A stretch of 64,000 nt of DNA from Pseudomonas sp. B21_DOA (GCA_030544685.1 CP086683.1:2728001-2792000); one strand, 5' to 3'. Positions 47,422 to 57,109 are shown, counted from the first letter of the stretch. Notes: generated by a model not told the origin, from the sequence alone. Made by a program: numbers and translations.

Positions 47422-48068
47422 CCGACAACACATTCTCCGCAGCCGAACGCGCAGCGGTCTACAAGGCCATCGCCGAACGCCGCGACATGCGCCACTTCAC
47501 CGGTGGCAGCGTCGAGCCGCAGCTGCTGCGACGTTTATTGGAAGCCGCCCACCAGGCCCCAAGCGTCGGCCTGATGCAGCCCTGGCGCTTCATCCGCATC
47601 AGCGATCGTGCCTTGCGCGGGCAGATCCGCGATCTGGTGGAAGAAGAGCGCATCCGCACCGCCGAAGCTCTTGGCGAGCGCAGCGATGAGTTCATGCAAC
47701 TCAAGGTCGAAGGCATCAACGATTGCGCTGAGGTGCTGGTCGCGGCGCTGATGGACGATCGCGAAAAGCACATTTTCGGTCGGCGCACGTTGCCGGAAAT
47801 GGACATGGCTTCGCTGTCCTGCGCGATCCAGAATCTGTGGCTGGCCTCCCGCGCTGAAGGTCTGGGCATGGGCTGGGTCTCGCTGTTCGAGCCGCAAGCC
47901 TTGGCGGATTTGCTCAAGTTGCCGACCGGTGCCAAGCCGCTGGCGGTGTTGTGTCTGGGCCCGGTCAAGGAATTCTATCCGGCCCCGATGCTGGTGCTCG
48001 AAGGCTGGGCGCAGGCGCGGCCGCTGAACGAGTTGCTGTACGAAAATTATTGGGGAGTGAGTCAATGA
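47418..48068 (+). CDS. bluB: 5,6-Dimethylbenzimidazole synthase BluB
   Basis: This 216-residue flavin-destructase of the nitroreductase fold fragments reduced FMN with oxygen to form the lower ligand of cobalamin. Typical motifs are [29 protein letters not shown] (FMN-binding) and [17 protein letters not shown]. The starting ATG overlaps the corrected cobB stop (ATGA), and its own stop overlaps cobD. Its presence means the host can make DMB itself under aerobic conditions. Confidence 0.95.
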   Translation: MTDNTFSAAERAAVYKAIAERRDMRHFTGGSVEPQLLRRLLEAAHQAPSVGLMQPWRFIRISDRALRGQIRDLVEEERIRTAEALGERSDEFMQLKVEGINDCAEVLVAALMDDREKHIFGRRTLPEMDMASLSCAIQNLWLASRAEGLGMGWVSLFEPQALADLLKLPTGAKPLAVLCLGPVKEFYPAPMLVLEGWAQARPLNELLYENYWGVSQ

Positions 48069-48973
48069 GTGTGGCGTTGCTGAGTGTCGCCGCGGTAGCG
48101 CTGGATGCGCTACTCGGTGAACCGAAACGCTGGCATCCGCTGGTGGCGTTCGGCAATTTGGCCGGGCGCATCGAGCAACGCTTCAACGCCGGCGGCCGTG
48201 GCTGGCGCAGCCATGGTGTGACCGCATGGGTGCTCGCGGTGCTGCCGCTGACCTTGCTCGCCACGGCATTTTCCTGGGCGCCGTATGTGGGCTGGATCGT
48301 CGAGATTCTCGCGCTGTATTGCGCCCTCGGCATGCGCAGCCTCGGCGAACATGTTGCGCCGGTCGCGGCGGCGTTGCGCGCCGATGATCTGGACGAGGCG
48401 CGCAAGCGTGTTGGCTATCTGGTCAGCCGCCAGACCGATGAACTGGACAGCAACGCTGTGGCCCGCGCCGCCACCGAATCGGTATTGGAGAACGGCAGCG
48501 ATGCGGTGTTTGCCGCGCTGTTCTGGTTTGTCGTCGCCGGTGCGCCGGGCGTGGTCCTGTATCGCCTGAGCAATACCCTCGATGCGATGTGGGGTTATCG
48601 CAACGAACGCTTCGAACGTTTCGGCTGGGCCGCGGCGAAAATCGACGACGTATTGAACTACATTCCTGCGCGTCTGGTGGCATTGACCTACGCGCTGCTC
48701 GGCAAAACCCGACTCGCACTGAAGTGCTGGCGCACCCAGGCGCCAAAGTGGGACAGCCCCAACGCCGGCCCGGTGATGGCAGCTGGTGCCGGTGCGCTGG
48801 GCGTCGAGTTGGGTGGCCCGGCGATCTATCACGGCGAACTGCATGAGCGCCCGCAACTGGGCGAAGGTGCGCCGGCCGATGCCGAATCCATCGACCGTGG
48901 CTGGCAATTGGTCCAGCGCGGCGTATGGTTGTGGCTGCTGATGCTTTGCCTGGGGGCGGAATTTTATGCTTGA
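48065..48973 (+). CDS. cobD: Adenosylcobinamide-phosphate synthase CobD (CbiB)
   Basis: This 302-residue integral membrane protein attaches (R)-1-amino-2-propanol phosphate, or aminopropanol, to adenosylcobyric acid. Membrane segments lie near residues 1-17, 48-100, 155-175 and at the C-terminus. Family stretches are [40 protein letters not shown] and [20 protein letters not shown]. It starts at ATG 48065 within the bluB stop and overlaps cobC by 8 bases. Confidence 0.95.
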   Translation: MSVALLSVAAVALDALLGEPKRWHPLVAFGNLAGRIEQRFNAGGRGWRSHGVTAWVLAVLPLTLLATAFSWAPYVGWIVEILALYCALGMRSLGEHVAPVAAALRADDLDEARKRVGYLVSRQTDELDSNAVARAATESVLENGSDAVFAALFWFVVAGAPGVVLYRLSNTLDAMWGYRNERFERFGWAAAKIDDVLNYIPARLVALTYALLGKTRLALKCWRTQAPKWDSPNAGPVMAAGAGALGVELGGPAIYHGELHERPQLGEGAPADAESIDRGWQLVQRGVWLWLLMLCLGAEFYA

Positions 48974-49958
48974 GCACGGTGGCCGGCTGCGCAAGGCTGC
49001 ACTCGATTACGGGATTGCCGAGGCCGACTGGCTTGACCTGTCCAGCGGCCTCGCGCCATGGCCGTTCCCGATCCCGGAGATCCCGCTACGCGCCTGGGCG
49101 CGCTTGCCGGAAACCGATGACGGACTGGAACAGGCGGCCTGCGATTATTACGGCGCCGCGCAGGTGCTACCGGTCGCCGGCTCGCAAATGTCCATCCAGT
49201 TGCTGCCGCGTCTGCGCCGGGCCGGCAAGGTCGGCGTGTTGTCGCCGTGCTATGCCGAGCATGCCGAAGCGTGGCGGCGCAGCGGTTACATCGTCCGTGA
49301 AGTGCTCGAGCAGGAAGTCGAGTTCTTTCTCGACAGTCTCGATGTGCTGGTGGTGGTCAATCCGAATAACCCGACCGGCCTGAGCCTGACCCCGGCGCGC
49401 CTGCTCGACTGGCATGCGCGGCTGGCGCAACGCGGCGGCTGGCTGGTGGTCGATGAAGCGTTCATGGACAACACGCCGCAACTGAGCCTGGCGCCCTATG
49501 CCCATCAGGTCGGGCTGGTGGTGTTGCGTTCGTTCGGCAAGTTTTTCGGCCTGGCCGGGGTGCGCCTCGGTTTCGTTCTGGCCGAGCGCAAGTTGCTCAA
49601 ACTGCTCGCCGAACAGGTCGGGCCGTGGGCGGTGAGCGGGCCGACGCGGGTGCTCGGTACGGCGTGTCTGCAAGACACCGAGGGTCACACCCGTCAGCGG
49701 ATTCGCAGCGATGAAGCGAGCGGACGGCTGGTGGCGCTGCTGACCCGTTGCGGTTTTGCACCGCAGGGTGGCTGCGCGCTGTTTCAGTGGCTGATCACCG
49801 AGCACGCCGAAGCGCTGCACGAATTCCTCGCCCGGCGCGGCATCCTCCTGCGCCTGTTCAGCCACAACAGCAGTGTGCGTTTCGGCCTGCCTGCCGATGC
49901 CGCGCAAGCGCTGCGTCTCGAACAGGCTTTGCAAGCTTTCACCAAGGACAATCCATGA
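48966..49958 (+). CDS. cobC: Threonine-phosphate decarboxylase CobC (CobD in Salmonella naming)
   Basis: This 330-residue PLP enzyme of aminotransferase fold type I makes aminopropanol phosphate from L-threonine phosphate for the nucleotide loop. The PLP Lys is in [28 protein letters not shown] and LVVDEAFMD hold other cofactor contacts. The first residues [17 protein letters not shown] and the [13 protein letters not shown] segment match the family. It overlaps cobD at its start and cobQ at its end (ATGA). Confidence 0.93.
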   Translation: MLEHGGRLRKAALDYGIAEADWLDLSSGLAPWPFPIPEIPLRAWARLPETDDGLEQAACDYYGAAQVLPVAGSQMSIQLLPRLRRAGKVGVLSPCYAEHAEAWRRSGYIVREVLEQEVEFFLDSLDVLVVVNPNNPTGLSLTPARLLDWHARLAQRGGWLVVDEAFMDNTPQLSLAPYAHQVGLVVLRSFGKFFGLAGVRLGFVLAERKLLKLLAEQVGPWAVSGPTRVLGTACLQDTEGHTRQRIRSDEASGRLVALLTRCGFAPQGGCALFQWLITEHAEALHEFLARRGILLRLFSHNSSVRFGLPADAAQALRLEQALQAFTKDNP

Positions 49959-51406
49959 CCACTCTGATGGTGCAAGGCACCACGTCCGATGCCGGCAAAA
50001 GCACTTTGGTGACGGCGTTGTGCCGCTGGGCCACCCGCCAGGGCGTGGCGGTGGTGCCGTTCAAACCGCAGAACATGGCGCTCAACAGCGCAGTGACCGC
50101 TGACGGCGGCGAGATCGGCCGCGCGCAGGCAGTGCAGGCGCAAGCGGCCTTTCTCGAACCCCACACCGACATGAACCCGGTGCTGCTCAAGCCCAACAGC
50201 GACACCGGCGCGCAAGTGATCATTCATGGCCGCGCGGTGACGACGATGAACGCCGTTGCCTATCACGATTACAAGGCCATCGCGATGCAAGCGGTGCTCG
50301 CCTCGCACGAGCGACTCAGCGCTGCGTATCCGCTGGTCATGGTCGAAGGCGCCGGTTCGCCGGCCGAGATCAATCTGCGCGCCGGCGATATTGCCAACAT
50401 GGGCTTTGCCGAGGCGGTGGATTGCCCGGTGTTGCTGATCGCCGACATCAATCGCGGCGGCGTGTTTGCGCATCTGGTCGGCACGCTGGAATTGCTTTCG
50501 CCGAGTGAGCAGGCGCGGGTCAAAGGCTTCATCATCAACCGTTTTCGCGGCGATATTGCCTTGCTGCAACCGGGCCTCGACTGGCTGGAGCAGCGCACCG
50601 GCAAACCGGTGGTTGGCGTGTTGCCCTACGTGATGGACCTGCACCTTGAAGCCGAGGACGGCATCGACCAACGCCAAACCGACAAGGCCGAGCAGGTGTT
50701 GAAAGTGGTGGTGCCGGTACTGCCGCGCATCAGCAATCACACCGACTTCGACCCGCTGCGTCTGCATCCGCAGGTGGATCTGCAGTTTGTCGGCCCGGGG
50801 CAGGCGATTCCTGCCGCCGATCTGATCATCCTGCCAGGCTCGAAAAGCGTGCGCAGCGATCTGGCTTATCTGCGCGCCAACGGTTGGGACGCAGCAATCA
50901 ATCGACATCTGCGCTACGGCGGCAAGGTGCTGGGGATTTGCGGCGGTCTGCAGATGCTCGGCGAGCAGGTGCACGACCCGCTTGGGCTGGAAGGCGCTGC
51001 CGGCTCCAGTGCCGGCCTGGGTCTGCTGGCGTTCGAAACGCAACTTGAAGCCGAGAAGCAACTGCGCAACGTGCGCGGGCGGCTGGCGCTGGAAAACGCC
51101 GCAGTCAGCGGTTATGAAATCCATGCTGGCGTAACCACCGGGCCGGCGCTGGAAAACCCCGCGGTGCATCTGGACGACGGTCGTTGCGATGGTGCGCAAA
51201 GTGCCGATCGCCAGGTGTTTGGCACCTATCTGCACGGCTTGTTCGAATCTCCCGAGGCGAGTGCCGCGTTGTTGCGCTGGGCGGGCTTGAGTGATGTGCA
51301 AGAGGTCGATTACCACGGCTTGCGCGAGCGCGATATCGAACGATTAGCGGATCTGGTGGAGAAGCATCTGGATACCGATTTGTTGCGTCAGCTCTGTGGG
51401 ATTTGA
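49955..51406 (+). CDS. cobQ: Cobyric acid synthase CobQ
   Basis: This 483-residue glutamine amidotransferase amidates side chains b, d, e and g of adenosylcobyrinate diamide. The N-terminal domain begins [22 protein letters not shown] (P-loop-like) with [11 protein letters not shown]. The C-terminal glutaminase has Cys in [14 protein letters not shown] and the His in [12 protein letters not shown]. The start is ATG 49955; upstream in-frame codons are cobC antiphase. A REP doublet separates it from cobP. Confidence 0.96.
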   Translation: MTTLMVQGTTSDAGKSTLVTALCRWATRQGVAVVPFKPQNMALNSAVTADGGEIGRAQAVQAQAAFLEPHTDMNPVLLKPNSDTGAQVIIHGRAVTTMNAVAYHDYKAIAMQAVLASHERLSAAYPLVMVEGAGSPAEINLRAGDIANMGFAEAVDCPVLLIADINRGGVFAHLVGTLELLSPSEQARVKGFIINRFRGDIALLQPGLDWLEQRTGKPVVGVLPYVMDLHLEAEDGIDQRQTDKAEQVLKVVVPVLPRISNHTDFDPLRLHPQVDLQFVGPGQAIPAADLIILPGSKSVRSDLAYLRANGWDAAINRHLRYGGKVLGICGGLQMLGEQVHDPLGLEGAAGSSAGLGLLAFETQLEAEKQLRNVRGRLALENAAVSGYEIHAGVTTGPALENPAVHLDDGRCDGAQSADRQVFGTYLHGLFESPEASAALLRWAGLSDVQEVDYHGLRERDIERLADLVEKHLDTDLLRQLCGI

Positions 51407-51420
51407 GTTGTTCGGGCTGG

Positions 51421-51492
51421 CCTCTTCGCGAGCAGGCTCGCTCTCACAGGGAACTGCGATCAACTGTGGGAGCGAGCCTGCTCGCGAAGGGG
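51421..51492. repeat. REP doublet between cobQ and cobP
   Basis: CTTCGCGAGCAGGCTCGCTC and GAGCGAGCCTGCTCGCGAAG are inverted with about 28 bases between. It is the only gap of more than 100 bases within the cob operon. Confidence 0.88.
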
Positions 51493-51526
51493 CCGGTTGT
51501 CTCACCACACATTTTTGGATGAACCC

Positions 51527-52048
51527 ATGCTCCAACTGATCCTCGGCGGCGCCCGCTCCGGCAAGAGTCGTCTGGCGGAAAAACTCGCCAGCGACAGCCA
51601 TCTCGCGGTGACCTACATCGCTACCAGCCAGCCGCTGGACGGCGAAATGAACCAGCGCGTCGCCCATCACCGCGCGCGCCGCCCGGCTGAATGGGCGTTG
51701 ATCGAAGAGCCGCTGGAACTGGCCCGCGTGCTGCGCGAATCCGCCGGCGCCGAGCGCTGCCTGCTGGTCGATTGCCTGACCCTGTGGCTGACCAATCTGC
51801 TCATGCTCGACGACGCCGAACGTCTCGCCGCCGAGCGGGAAGCCTTGCTCGATTGCCTGGCGTCGTTGCCGGGTGAAATCATTTTTGTCAGCAACGAGAC
51901 CGGAATGGGTGTCGTGCCGCTGGGCGAATTGACTCGCCGCTATGTCGATGAAGCCGGTTGGCTGCATCAAGCTCTGGCCGAGCGTTGTCAGCGCGTTGTC
52001 CTGACCGTCGCCGGCCTGCCCCTGACTTTGAAAGGACCTGCGTTATGA
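51527..52048 (+). CDS. cobP: Adenosylcobinamide kinase / guanylyltransferase CobP (CobU)
   Basis: This 173-residue bifunctional enzyme phosphorylates adenosylcobinamide and converts it to AdoCbi-GDP. It shows Walker [16 protein letters not shown] at residues 7-21, then [21 protein letters not shown], with the His expected to carry GMP. The end is [21 protein letters not shown]. The start is ATG 51527, after TTGGATG; an upstream in-frame TTG at 51497 is inside or next to the REP. It overlaps cobT by 4 bases. Confidence 0.94.
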   Translation: MLQLILGGARSGKSRLAEKLASDSHLAVTYIATSQPLDGEMNQRVAHHRARRPAEWALIEEPLELARVLRESAGAERCLLVDCLTLWLTNLLMLDDAERLAAEREALLDCLASLPGEIIFVSNETGMGVVPLGELTRRYVDEAGWLHQALAERCQRVVLTVAGLPLTLKGPAL

Positions 52049-53100
52049 GCCCGACCTGGTGGCTGAACCCGTGCAAAACAGTGAATGCCGAGATAGTTGC
52101 GCAAGCGACCGAGCGCCAGCAGCAGTTGACTAAACCGGCCGGTTCGCTGGGACGCCTTGAATCGGTGGCCGTGCGACTGGCCGGTCTGCAAGGTCAGCTC
52201 AAGCCAACGCTGGATCAAGTCTGGATCGCGATTTTCGCTGGCGACCATGGCGTGGTAGCCGAAGGCGTATCGGCTTATCCGCAGGAAGTCACCGGACAAA
52301 TGCTGCTCAACTTTGTCAGCGGCGGCGCGGCGATCAGCGTGCTGGCGCGTCAGCTCGGCGCGCAGCTGGAAGTGGTCGATCTGGGCACGGTGAATCCGAC
52401 GCTGAATCTGCCCGGCGTGCGCCATCTGAACATTGGCGCGGGAACGGCGAACTTCGCTCAGGGGGCAGCGATGACTCAGGCGCAGGGCGAACTGGCCCTG
52501 CAGGCCGGTCGCGACAGCGTCTTGCGCGCGAAAGCCGCCGGCACGCAGTTATTCATCGGCGGCGAAATGGGCATCGGCAACACCACTGCAGCCAGTGCGC
52601 TGGCCTGTGCCTTGCTCGATTGCCCGGTGGCGCACCTGACCGGGCCCGGTACCGGGCTGAATGCCGCTGGCGTCAGCCACAAGGCGCAAGTGATCGAACG
52701 CGCGCTGGCGCTGCATGCCGCGCAGCGTGGCGACGCCTTGCAGACGCTGTTCAATCTCGGCGGCTTCGAGATTGCCGCGTTGGTTGGCGCCTATCTGGCC
52801 TGCGCGCAGGAAGGCATTGCGGTGCTGGTCGACGGCTTCATCTGCACGGTCGCGGCACTGGTCGCGGTGCGCTTGAATCCGGCCTGTCGCGAGTGGCTGT
52901 TGTTCGGCCATCGCGGTGCCGAGCCGGGCCATCGCCATGTGTTGGAAACCTTGAGTGCCGAGCCGCTGCTCGAGCTCGGCCTGCGCTTGGGCGAGGGCAG
53001 TGGCGCGGCGTTGGCGGTGCCGTTGTTGCGTCTGGCCTGTGACCTGCACGGGCAAATGGCGACGTTCGCCGAAGCAGCCGTGGCGGATCGCCCGGCATGA
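52045..53100 (+). CDS. cobT: Nicotinate-nucleotide:DMB phosphoribosyltransferase CobT
   Basis: This 351-residue enzyme (CobU in Pseudomonas denitrificans naming) forms alpha-ribazole phosphate from nicotinate mononucleotide and DMB, the BluB product. Motifs are [55 protein letters not shown] and [14 protein letters not shown], plus a late Glu in [12 protein letters not shown] that acts as base. The start at 52045 lies in the cobP stop, and it ends within the phosphatase start (ATGA). Confidence 0.95.
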   Translation: MSPTWWLNPCKTVNAEIVAQATERQQQLTKPAGSLGRLESVAVRLAGLQGQLKPTLDQVWIAIFAGDHGVVAEGVSAYPQEVTGQMLLNFVSGGAAISVLARQLGAQLEVVDLGTVNPTLNLPGVRHLNIGAGTANFAQGAAMTQAQGELALQAGRDSVLRAKAAGTQLFIGGEMGIGNTTAASALACALLDCPVAHLTGPGTGLNAAGVSHKAQVIERALALHAAQRGDALQTLFNLGGFEIAALVGAYLACAQEGIAVLVDGFICTVAALVAVRLNPACREWLLFGHRGAEPGHRHVLETLSAEPLLELGLRLGEGSGAALAVPLLRLACDLHGQMATFAEAAVADRPA

Positions 53101-53671
53101 GCCTGCGCCTGGACCTGCTGCGCCACGGCGAAACGGAACTCGGCGGCGGCCTGCGCGGCAGCCTCGACGATGCGCTGACTGAAAACGGCTGGACGCAGAT
53201 GCGTGCAGCGGTGGTCGAAGGCGGGCCGTGGGATCGCATCGTCAGTTCGCCATTGCAGCGCTGCGCGCGCTTCGCTGCTGAACTCGGCGAGCAACTGAAC
53301 CTGTCCGTGCATCTGGACAAGGATCTGCAAGAGCTGCATTTCGGCGCGTGGGAAGGGCAGAGCGCGGCGGCGTTGATGGAAACGGATGCCGAAGCGCTGG
53401 GGCTGTTCTGGGATAATCCTTATGGCTTCACGCCCCGCAAGGCGAGCCGGTCAGCGAGTTTTCCACGCGGGTGTTGGCGGCGGTTGCGCGGTTGCATGCG
53501 GCTTACGCCGGCGAACGGATTCTGCTGGTCAGCCACGGCGGTGTGATGCGCTTGGTGCTTGCGCAGGCGCGAGGGCTGCCGCGCGAACAGTTACTCAATG
53601 TCGAAGTCGGCCATGGCGCGCTGTTTGCGCTGACGGTCGAGGCTGACGGCGCGCTCAAGGAAGGTCACTGA
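53097..53671 (+). CDS. Alpha-ribazole phosphatase-like histidine phosphatase (1-base frame break)
   Basis: This histidine-phosphatase superfamily member of about 191 residues has [11 protein letters not shown] near residues 7-17 with the phosphorylated His, and [11 protein letters not shown] near the end with the second His. In this setting it most likely removes phosphate from alpha-ribazole phosphate or cobalamin phosphate (CobC in Salmonella naming). The frame breaks in the CCCC run at 53433-53436: YGFTP should continue [19 protein letters not shown]. One added C restores it. It ends one base before cobS. Confidence 0.9.
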
Positions 53672-53672
53672 G

Positions 53673-54395
53673 ATGTTGCCGCTGTGGATCGCCTTGCAGT
53701 TTCTCAGCAGCCTGCCGATTCGCCTGCCGGGCATGCCCGAGCCGCAACAGCTTGGCCGTTCGCTGCTGTTTTATCCGTTGGTGGGATTGCTGTTCGGGCT
53801 GATCCTCTATGCGTTGAATCTGCTGCTTGCCGGCGCGCCGATGTTGCTGCATGCGGCGCTGTTGTTGACCGTGTGGGTATTGCTCAGCGGCGCGCTGCAT
53901 CTCGATGGCTTGGCGGACAGCGCCGATGCCTGGCTCGGTGGCTTCGGTGATCGCGAGCGCACGCTGACGATCATGAAAGATCCCCGCAGCGGGCCGATTG
54001 CGGTGGTCACGCTGGTGCTCGTGTTGTTGCTCAAATTTGCCGCGCTGCTGGCACTGATCGAACAAGGGCATACCCTGGCGCTGATCATCGTGCCGGTACT
54101 GGGGCGAGCGGCGCTGTTGGGGTTGTTTCTGACTACGCCGTATGTGCGTGCGGGTGGCTTGGGCCAGGCACTGGCCGATCATCTGCCGCGCAGAGCGGGG
54201 TGGTGGATGCTGGGGTTGAGTGCGCTGGGCTGCGTGTTCATCGCGGGTATTGGCGCGGTGCTGATTTCGCTGGTCGGGTTTGTCTGGCTGCGGCGGTTGA
54301 TGATGCGGAGGCTGGGCGGGACGACCGGGGATACGGCGGGGGCGTTGCTGGAATTGCTGGAGACGGGGGTGGTGGTTGGGTTGGCCCTCGTCTGA
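53673..54395 (+). CDS. cobS: Adenosylcobinamide-GDP ribazoletransferase CobS (CobV)
   Basis: This 240-residue inner-membrane cobalamin synthase joins AdoCbi-GDP and alpha-ribazole. It has about six helices. The family's acidic motif HLDGLADSADAWLGGFGDRERTLTIMKDPRSGPIA holds the metal and phosphate ligands. GRAALLGLFLTTPYVRAGG follows. It completes the operon. The rest of the corrin pathway (ring synthesis) is not in the window. Confidence 0.95.
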   Translation: MLPLWIALQFLSSLPIRLPGMPEPQQLGRSLLFYPLVGLLFGLILYALNLLLAGAPMLLHAALLLTVWVLLSGALHLDGLADSADAWLGGFGDRERTLTIMKDPRSGPIAVVTLVLVLLLKFAALLALIEQGHTLALIIVPVLGRAALLGLFLTTPYVRAGGLGQALADHLPRRAGWWMLGLSALGCVFIAGIGAVLISLVGFVWLRRLMMRRLGGTTGDTAGALLELLETGVVVGLALV

Positions 54396-54420
54396 AATAT
54401 TTGGGTTGGTAATGCCGGCC

Positions 54421-54490
54421 TTATCGCGAGCAGGCTCACTCCTACAGTTGGAATGCGTACTCCTTGTAGGAGTGAGTGTGCTCGCGATAG
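54421..54490. repeat. REP doublet (REPIN-like)
   Basis: TCGCGAGCAGGCTCACTCCT and TAGGAGTGAGTGTGCTCGCG are inverted around 22 bases, after the cobS stop. It is the same TGTAGGAGTGAG variant as 25453-25541. Confidence 0.85.
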
Positions 54491-54550
54491 CTATCGGTCG
54501 GCGCCACAAATGCGTGGATACACTCATCTGTAACTTGATTTAATACACTC

Positions 54551-54566
54551 GCGGGTATATACACGC
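54551..54566. promoter_or_regulatory. MarR operator, imperfect copy (upstream of the regulator)
   Basis: GCGGGTATATACACGC matches the perfect palindrome at 54996-55011 in 15 of 16 bases and ends 3 bases before the regulator's ATG. TATATA inside it could double as the -10 element, so repressor binding would block transcription directly. Confidence 0.65.
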
Positions 54567-54569
54567 ATC

Positions 54570-54974
54570 ATGCTTCCTTCTCAGTGTTTGTGCACCAACC
54601 TGCGTCGCGCCGCGCGTGGCGTCAGCAGGCATTACGACGGCGCTCTCGACGGCTTCGGGATCAACGTTGCCCAGTATTCTCTGCTGTGCAATCTGCAGCG
54701 GCTGGAGCAGCCGAGCATTTCCGAACTGGCCGAGGCCATGGGCCTGGATCGCAGCACTCTCGGGCGCAATCTACGTGTGCTGGAGGGTGAAGGTCTGGTG
54801 GCGCTGGCCGAAGGCGAGGACATGCGCAACCGTATCGTCCGGCTCACCGAAACCGGCGTGCAGCGCCTGGCAGCGGCATTGCCGGCGTGGGAAGCGGCGC
54901 AACAACGGCTGATCGACCGGCTCGGTGCCGAGAAGCGCGAAACCTTGCTCAAACTGCTCGACGAACTGGCCTGA
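54570..54974 (+). CDS. MarR family transcriptional regulator
   Basis: This 134-residue winged-helix repressor shows the recognition region SISELAEAMGLDRSTLGRNLRVLEGEGLV (about residues 49-77) and the wing LAEGEDMRNRIVRLTETG. An N-terminal Cys-rich start (MLPSQCLCTNLRRAARGVS) has Cys6 and Cys8, and Cys40 follows, possibly a redox or electrophile sensor; this is inferred. No ribosome site precedes the ATG, which is close to the likely start of transcription, so the mRNA may be leaderless. It precedes an MFS pump gene with an operator in between. Confidence 0.9.
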   Translation: MLPSQCLCTNLRRAARGVSRHYDGALDGFGINVAQYSLLCNLQRLEQPSISELAEAMGLDRSTLGRNLRVLEGEGLVALAEGEDMRNRIVRLTETGVQRLAAALPAWEAAQQRLIDRLGAEKRETLLKLLDELA

Positions 54975-54995
54975 CGCCGGTTTCTTCGCGCTCAA

Positions 54996-55011
54996 GCGGG
55001 TATATACCCGC
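54996..55011. promoter_or_regulatory. MarR operator, perfect palindrome (upstream of MFS gene)
   Basis: GCGGGTATATACCCGC is a 16-base perfect palindrome with a TATATA centre, located between the MarR stop and the MFS start (16 bases before it). Together with the copy at 54551 it suggests self-regulation plus control of the pump. Confidence 0.7.
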
Positions 55012-55026
55012 GACTGGAGAATAACA

Positions 55027-56235
55027 ATGACAACGATGTGGCGGACGTGCGGTTGGGTGTTGCTGGGGAGTGCGCTGATCCTGGCGTTGTCATTGGGCGT
55101 GCGCCACGGGTTCGGTCTGTTCCTGTCGCCGATGAGCGCACAGTTCGGCTGGGGTCGCGAAGTGTTCGCCTTCGCCATCGCCCTGCAAAACCTGATCTGG
55201 GGCCTGGCGCAGCCATTCACCGGTGCGCTGGCTGACCGCTTCGGTGCAGCGAAAGTGGTGCTGGTCGGCGGCGTGCTTTACGCGCTGGGTCTGGTGTGCA
55301 TGGGCCTGTCCGACTCGGCGATGACTTTGTCGCTGAGCGCCGGCCTGTTGATCGGCATTGGTTTGTCCGGCACGTCGTTCTCGGTGATCCTCGGCGTGGT
55401 CGGTCGCGCTGTCCCGGCCGACAAACGCAGCATGGGCATGGGTATCGCCAGCGCTGCCGGTTCGTTCGGCCAGTTCGCCATGTTGCCGGGCACGCTCGGT
55501 TTGATCGGCTGGCTCGGCTGGTCCGCCGCATTGCTGGTGCTGGGTCTGTTGGTGGCGATGATTGTGCCGCTGGTGAGCATGCTGAAAGACAAGCCGCTGC
55601 CGGTGCTTGGCCACGAACAATCCCTTGGCGAAGCGCTACGTGAAGCCTGCTCGCACTCCGGTTTCTGGCTGCTGGCGTTCGGCTTTTTTGTCTGCGGTTT
55701 TCAGGTGGTGTTCATCGGTGTGCACTTGCCAGCGTATCTGGTCGATCAGCATCTGCCCGCCAGTGTCGGCACTACGGTGCTGGCGTTGATTGGATTGTTC
55801 AATATCTTCGGCACTTACACCGCCGGCTGGCTCGGTGGCCGCATGTCCAAACCGCGTCTGTTGACTGCGCTGTATCTGTTGCGCGCAGTGGTGATCGTGC
55901 TGTTCCTGTGGTTGCCGGTGACGACCACCACGGCGTATCTGTTCGGCATGGCCATGGGTTTCCTGTGGCTGTCGACGGTGCCGTTGACCAACGGTACGGT
56001 GGCGACCTTGTTCGGCGTGCGCAATTTGTCCATGCTCGGCGGCATCGTCTTCCTGTTCCATCAGCTCGGCTCCTTCCTTGGCGGCTGGCTGGGCGGGGTG
56101 GTGTACGACCGAACCGGGAGTTATGACTTGATCTGGCAAGTGGCGGTTCTCTTGAGCCTGCTGGCGGCGGCGCTGAACTGGCCGGTGCGCGAGCGTCCGG
56201 TGGCGCGCCTGCAAGCCGCTGCGAGCGCAGCATGA
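55027..56235 (+). CDS. MFS transporter controlled by the adjacent MarR
   Basis: This 402-residue major facilitator protein has twelve helices. The N-terminal half has SLGVRHGFGLFLSPMSAQFGW and FTGALADRFGAAKVVLVGGV (the loop 2-3 motif). The second half has FNIFGTYTAGWLGGRMSKPR and MGFLWLSTVPLTNGTVATLFG. This resembles oxalate/formate or monocarboxylate-type MFS members (OxlT/CynX-like). Substrate is unknown. The start is ATG 55027 after GGAGAATAACA. It is followed without gap by a 40-residue gene. Confidence 0.88.
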   Translation: MTTMWRTCGWVLLGSALILALSLGVRHGFGLFLSPMSAQFGWGREVFAFAIALQNLIWGLAQPFTGALADRFGAAKVVLVGGVLYALGLVCMGLSDSAMTLSLSAGLLIGIGLSGTSFSVILGVVGRAVPADKRSMGMGIASAAGSFGQFAMLPGTLGLIGWLGWSAALLVLGLLVAMIVPLVSMLKDKPLPVLGHEQSLGEALREACSHSGFWLLAFGFFVCGFQVVFIGVHLPAYLVDQHLPASVGTTVLALIGLFNIFGTYTAGWLGGRMSKPRLLTALYLLRAVVIVLFLWLPVTTTTAYLFGMAMGFLWLSTVPLTNGTVATLFGVRNLSMLGGIVFLFHQLGSFLGGWLGGVVYDRTGSYDLIWQVAVLLSLLAAALNWPVRERPVARLQAAASAA

Positions 56236-56354
56236 GCCGGATCTGCGCGCGATTCGCCATCACCGCAATGGCTGCTGCGCTATTGGTGCTGGTGTGGTGG
56301 GGCTGGCAGCGCGGCGGTCTGGCGCTGATGCAGTTGGGCATGAGCATTTGCTAG
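56232..56354 (+). CDS. Predicted 40-residue membrane protein
   Basis: A small frame starts within the MFS stop (ATGA overlap). It reads MSRICARFAITAMAAALLVL, followed by VWWGWQRGGLALMQLGMSIC. One hydrophobic helix (about 8-25) is preceded by basic residues, giving a cytoplasmic N-terminus. The overlap and the typical membrane profile argue for a genuine small protein coupled to the pump, perhaps an accessory subunit. It is below the usual gene-calling threshold, so evidence is from position and composition only. Confidence 0.5.
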   Translation: MSRICARFAITAMAAALLVLVWWGWQRGGLALMQLGMSIC

Positions 56355-56408
56355 ATCGCAGCGTGGCGAGTAACGTCAAAGCCTGATGACTGCCCAAGGA
56401 AGTTCGAC

Positions 56409-56969
56409 ATGTTGATGCGCTGGTGTGCTGTTCCCGCGTTGCTGATGGCGTTGACTGGCCTGGCCCAGGCTGCCGACTGCCCTGAGCTGCTGCAAGGCTC
56501 GCTGCCGAAGCTGCGCGCCAAGGAATCCATCGATCTGTGCAAGCAGTACGCCGACAAGCCGCTGGTGGTGGTCAATACCGCCAGCTTCTGCGGTTTCGCT
56601 CCACAGTTCGAAGGGCTCGAGGCGCTGAACAAACGCTATAAATCTCAAGGCTTGGAGATGCTCGGCGTGCCGTCGAACGATTTCAAGCAGGAGTCCAAGG
56701 ACAGCGCCGAAACCGCCAAGGTCTGCTACGCCAACTACGGCGTGACCTTCAACATGACCGAGCCGCAGAAAGTTCGCGGCGACGACGCCACGCATCTGTT
56801 CCAGGTGCTGGCCGCGCAGAGCAATGCGCCGAAGTGGAATTTCTACAAGTACGTGGTGGACCGGCAAGGCAAGGTCGTGGCGAGTTTTTCCAGCTTGACC
56901 AAACCGGATGACCCCGAGTTTATCGCCGCGATCGAAAAGGCCATTGCCTCCGAACCGCTGACTCACTGA
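56409..56969 (+). CDS. Secreted glutathione peroxidase-family protein
   Basis: This 186-residue thiol peroxidase of the glutathione peroxidase family has a signal peptide (cleavage after GLAQA, residue 21), so it acts in the periplasm. The peroxidatic Cys is in [20 protein letters not shown]. The Trp-Asn pair is in [25 protein letters not shown] takes the place of the classical FPCNQFG. Cys95-type residues (AKVCYANYG) may serve as resolving Cys. It likely reduces lipid or hydrogen peroxides. It stands alone. Confidence 0.9.
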   Translation: MLMRWCAVPALLMALTGLAQAADCPELLQGSLPKLRAKESIDLCKQYADKPLVVVNTASFCGFAPQFEGLEALNKRYKSQGLEMLGVPSNDFKQESKDSAETAKVCYANYGVTFNMTEPQKVRGDDATHLFQVLAAQSNAPKWNFYKYVVDRQGKVVASFSSLTKPDDPEFIAAIEKAIASEPLTH

Positions 56970-56981
56970 CTCATGCTTTAC

Positions 56982-57073
56982 CCTGTGGGAGCGAGCCTGC
57001 TCGCGAAGCGGTGTGTCAGCCGCAAATCTACATCTGACATACCGCCTTCGCGAGCAGGCTCGCTCCCACAAGG
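56982..57073. repeat. REP doublet (REPIN-like)
   Basis: CTGTGGGAGCGAGCCTGCTC and GAGCAGGCTCGCTCCCACAA are inverted around about 45 bases, after the peroxidase gene. Confidence 0.88.
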
Positions 57074-57109
57074 GTGATTTAGTCGTTCCAGTGATAAGTG
57101 GCAGGCAAG

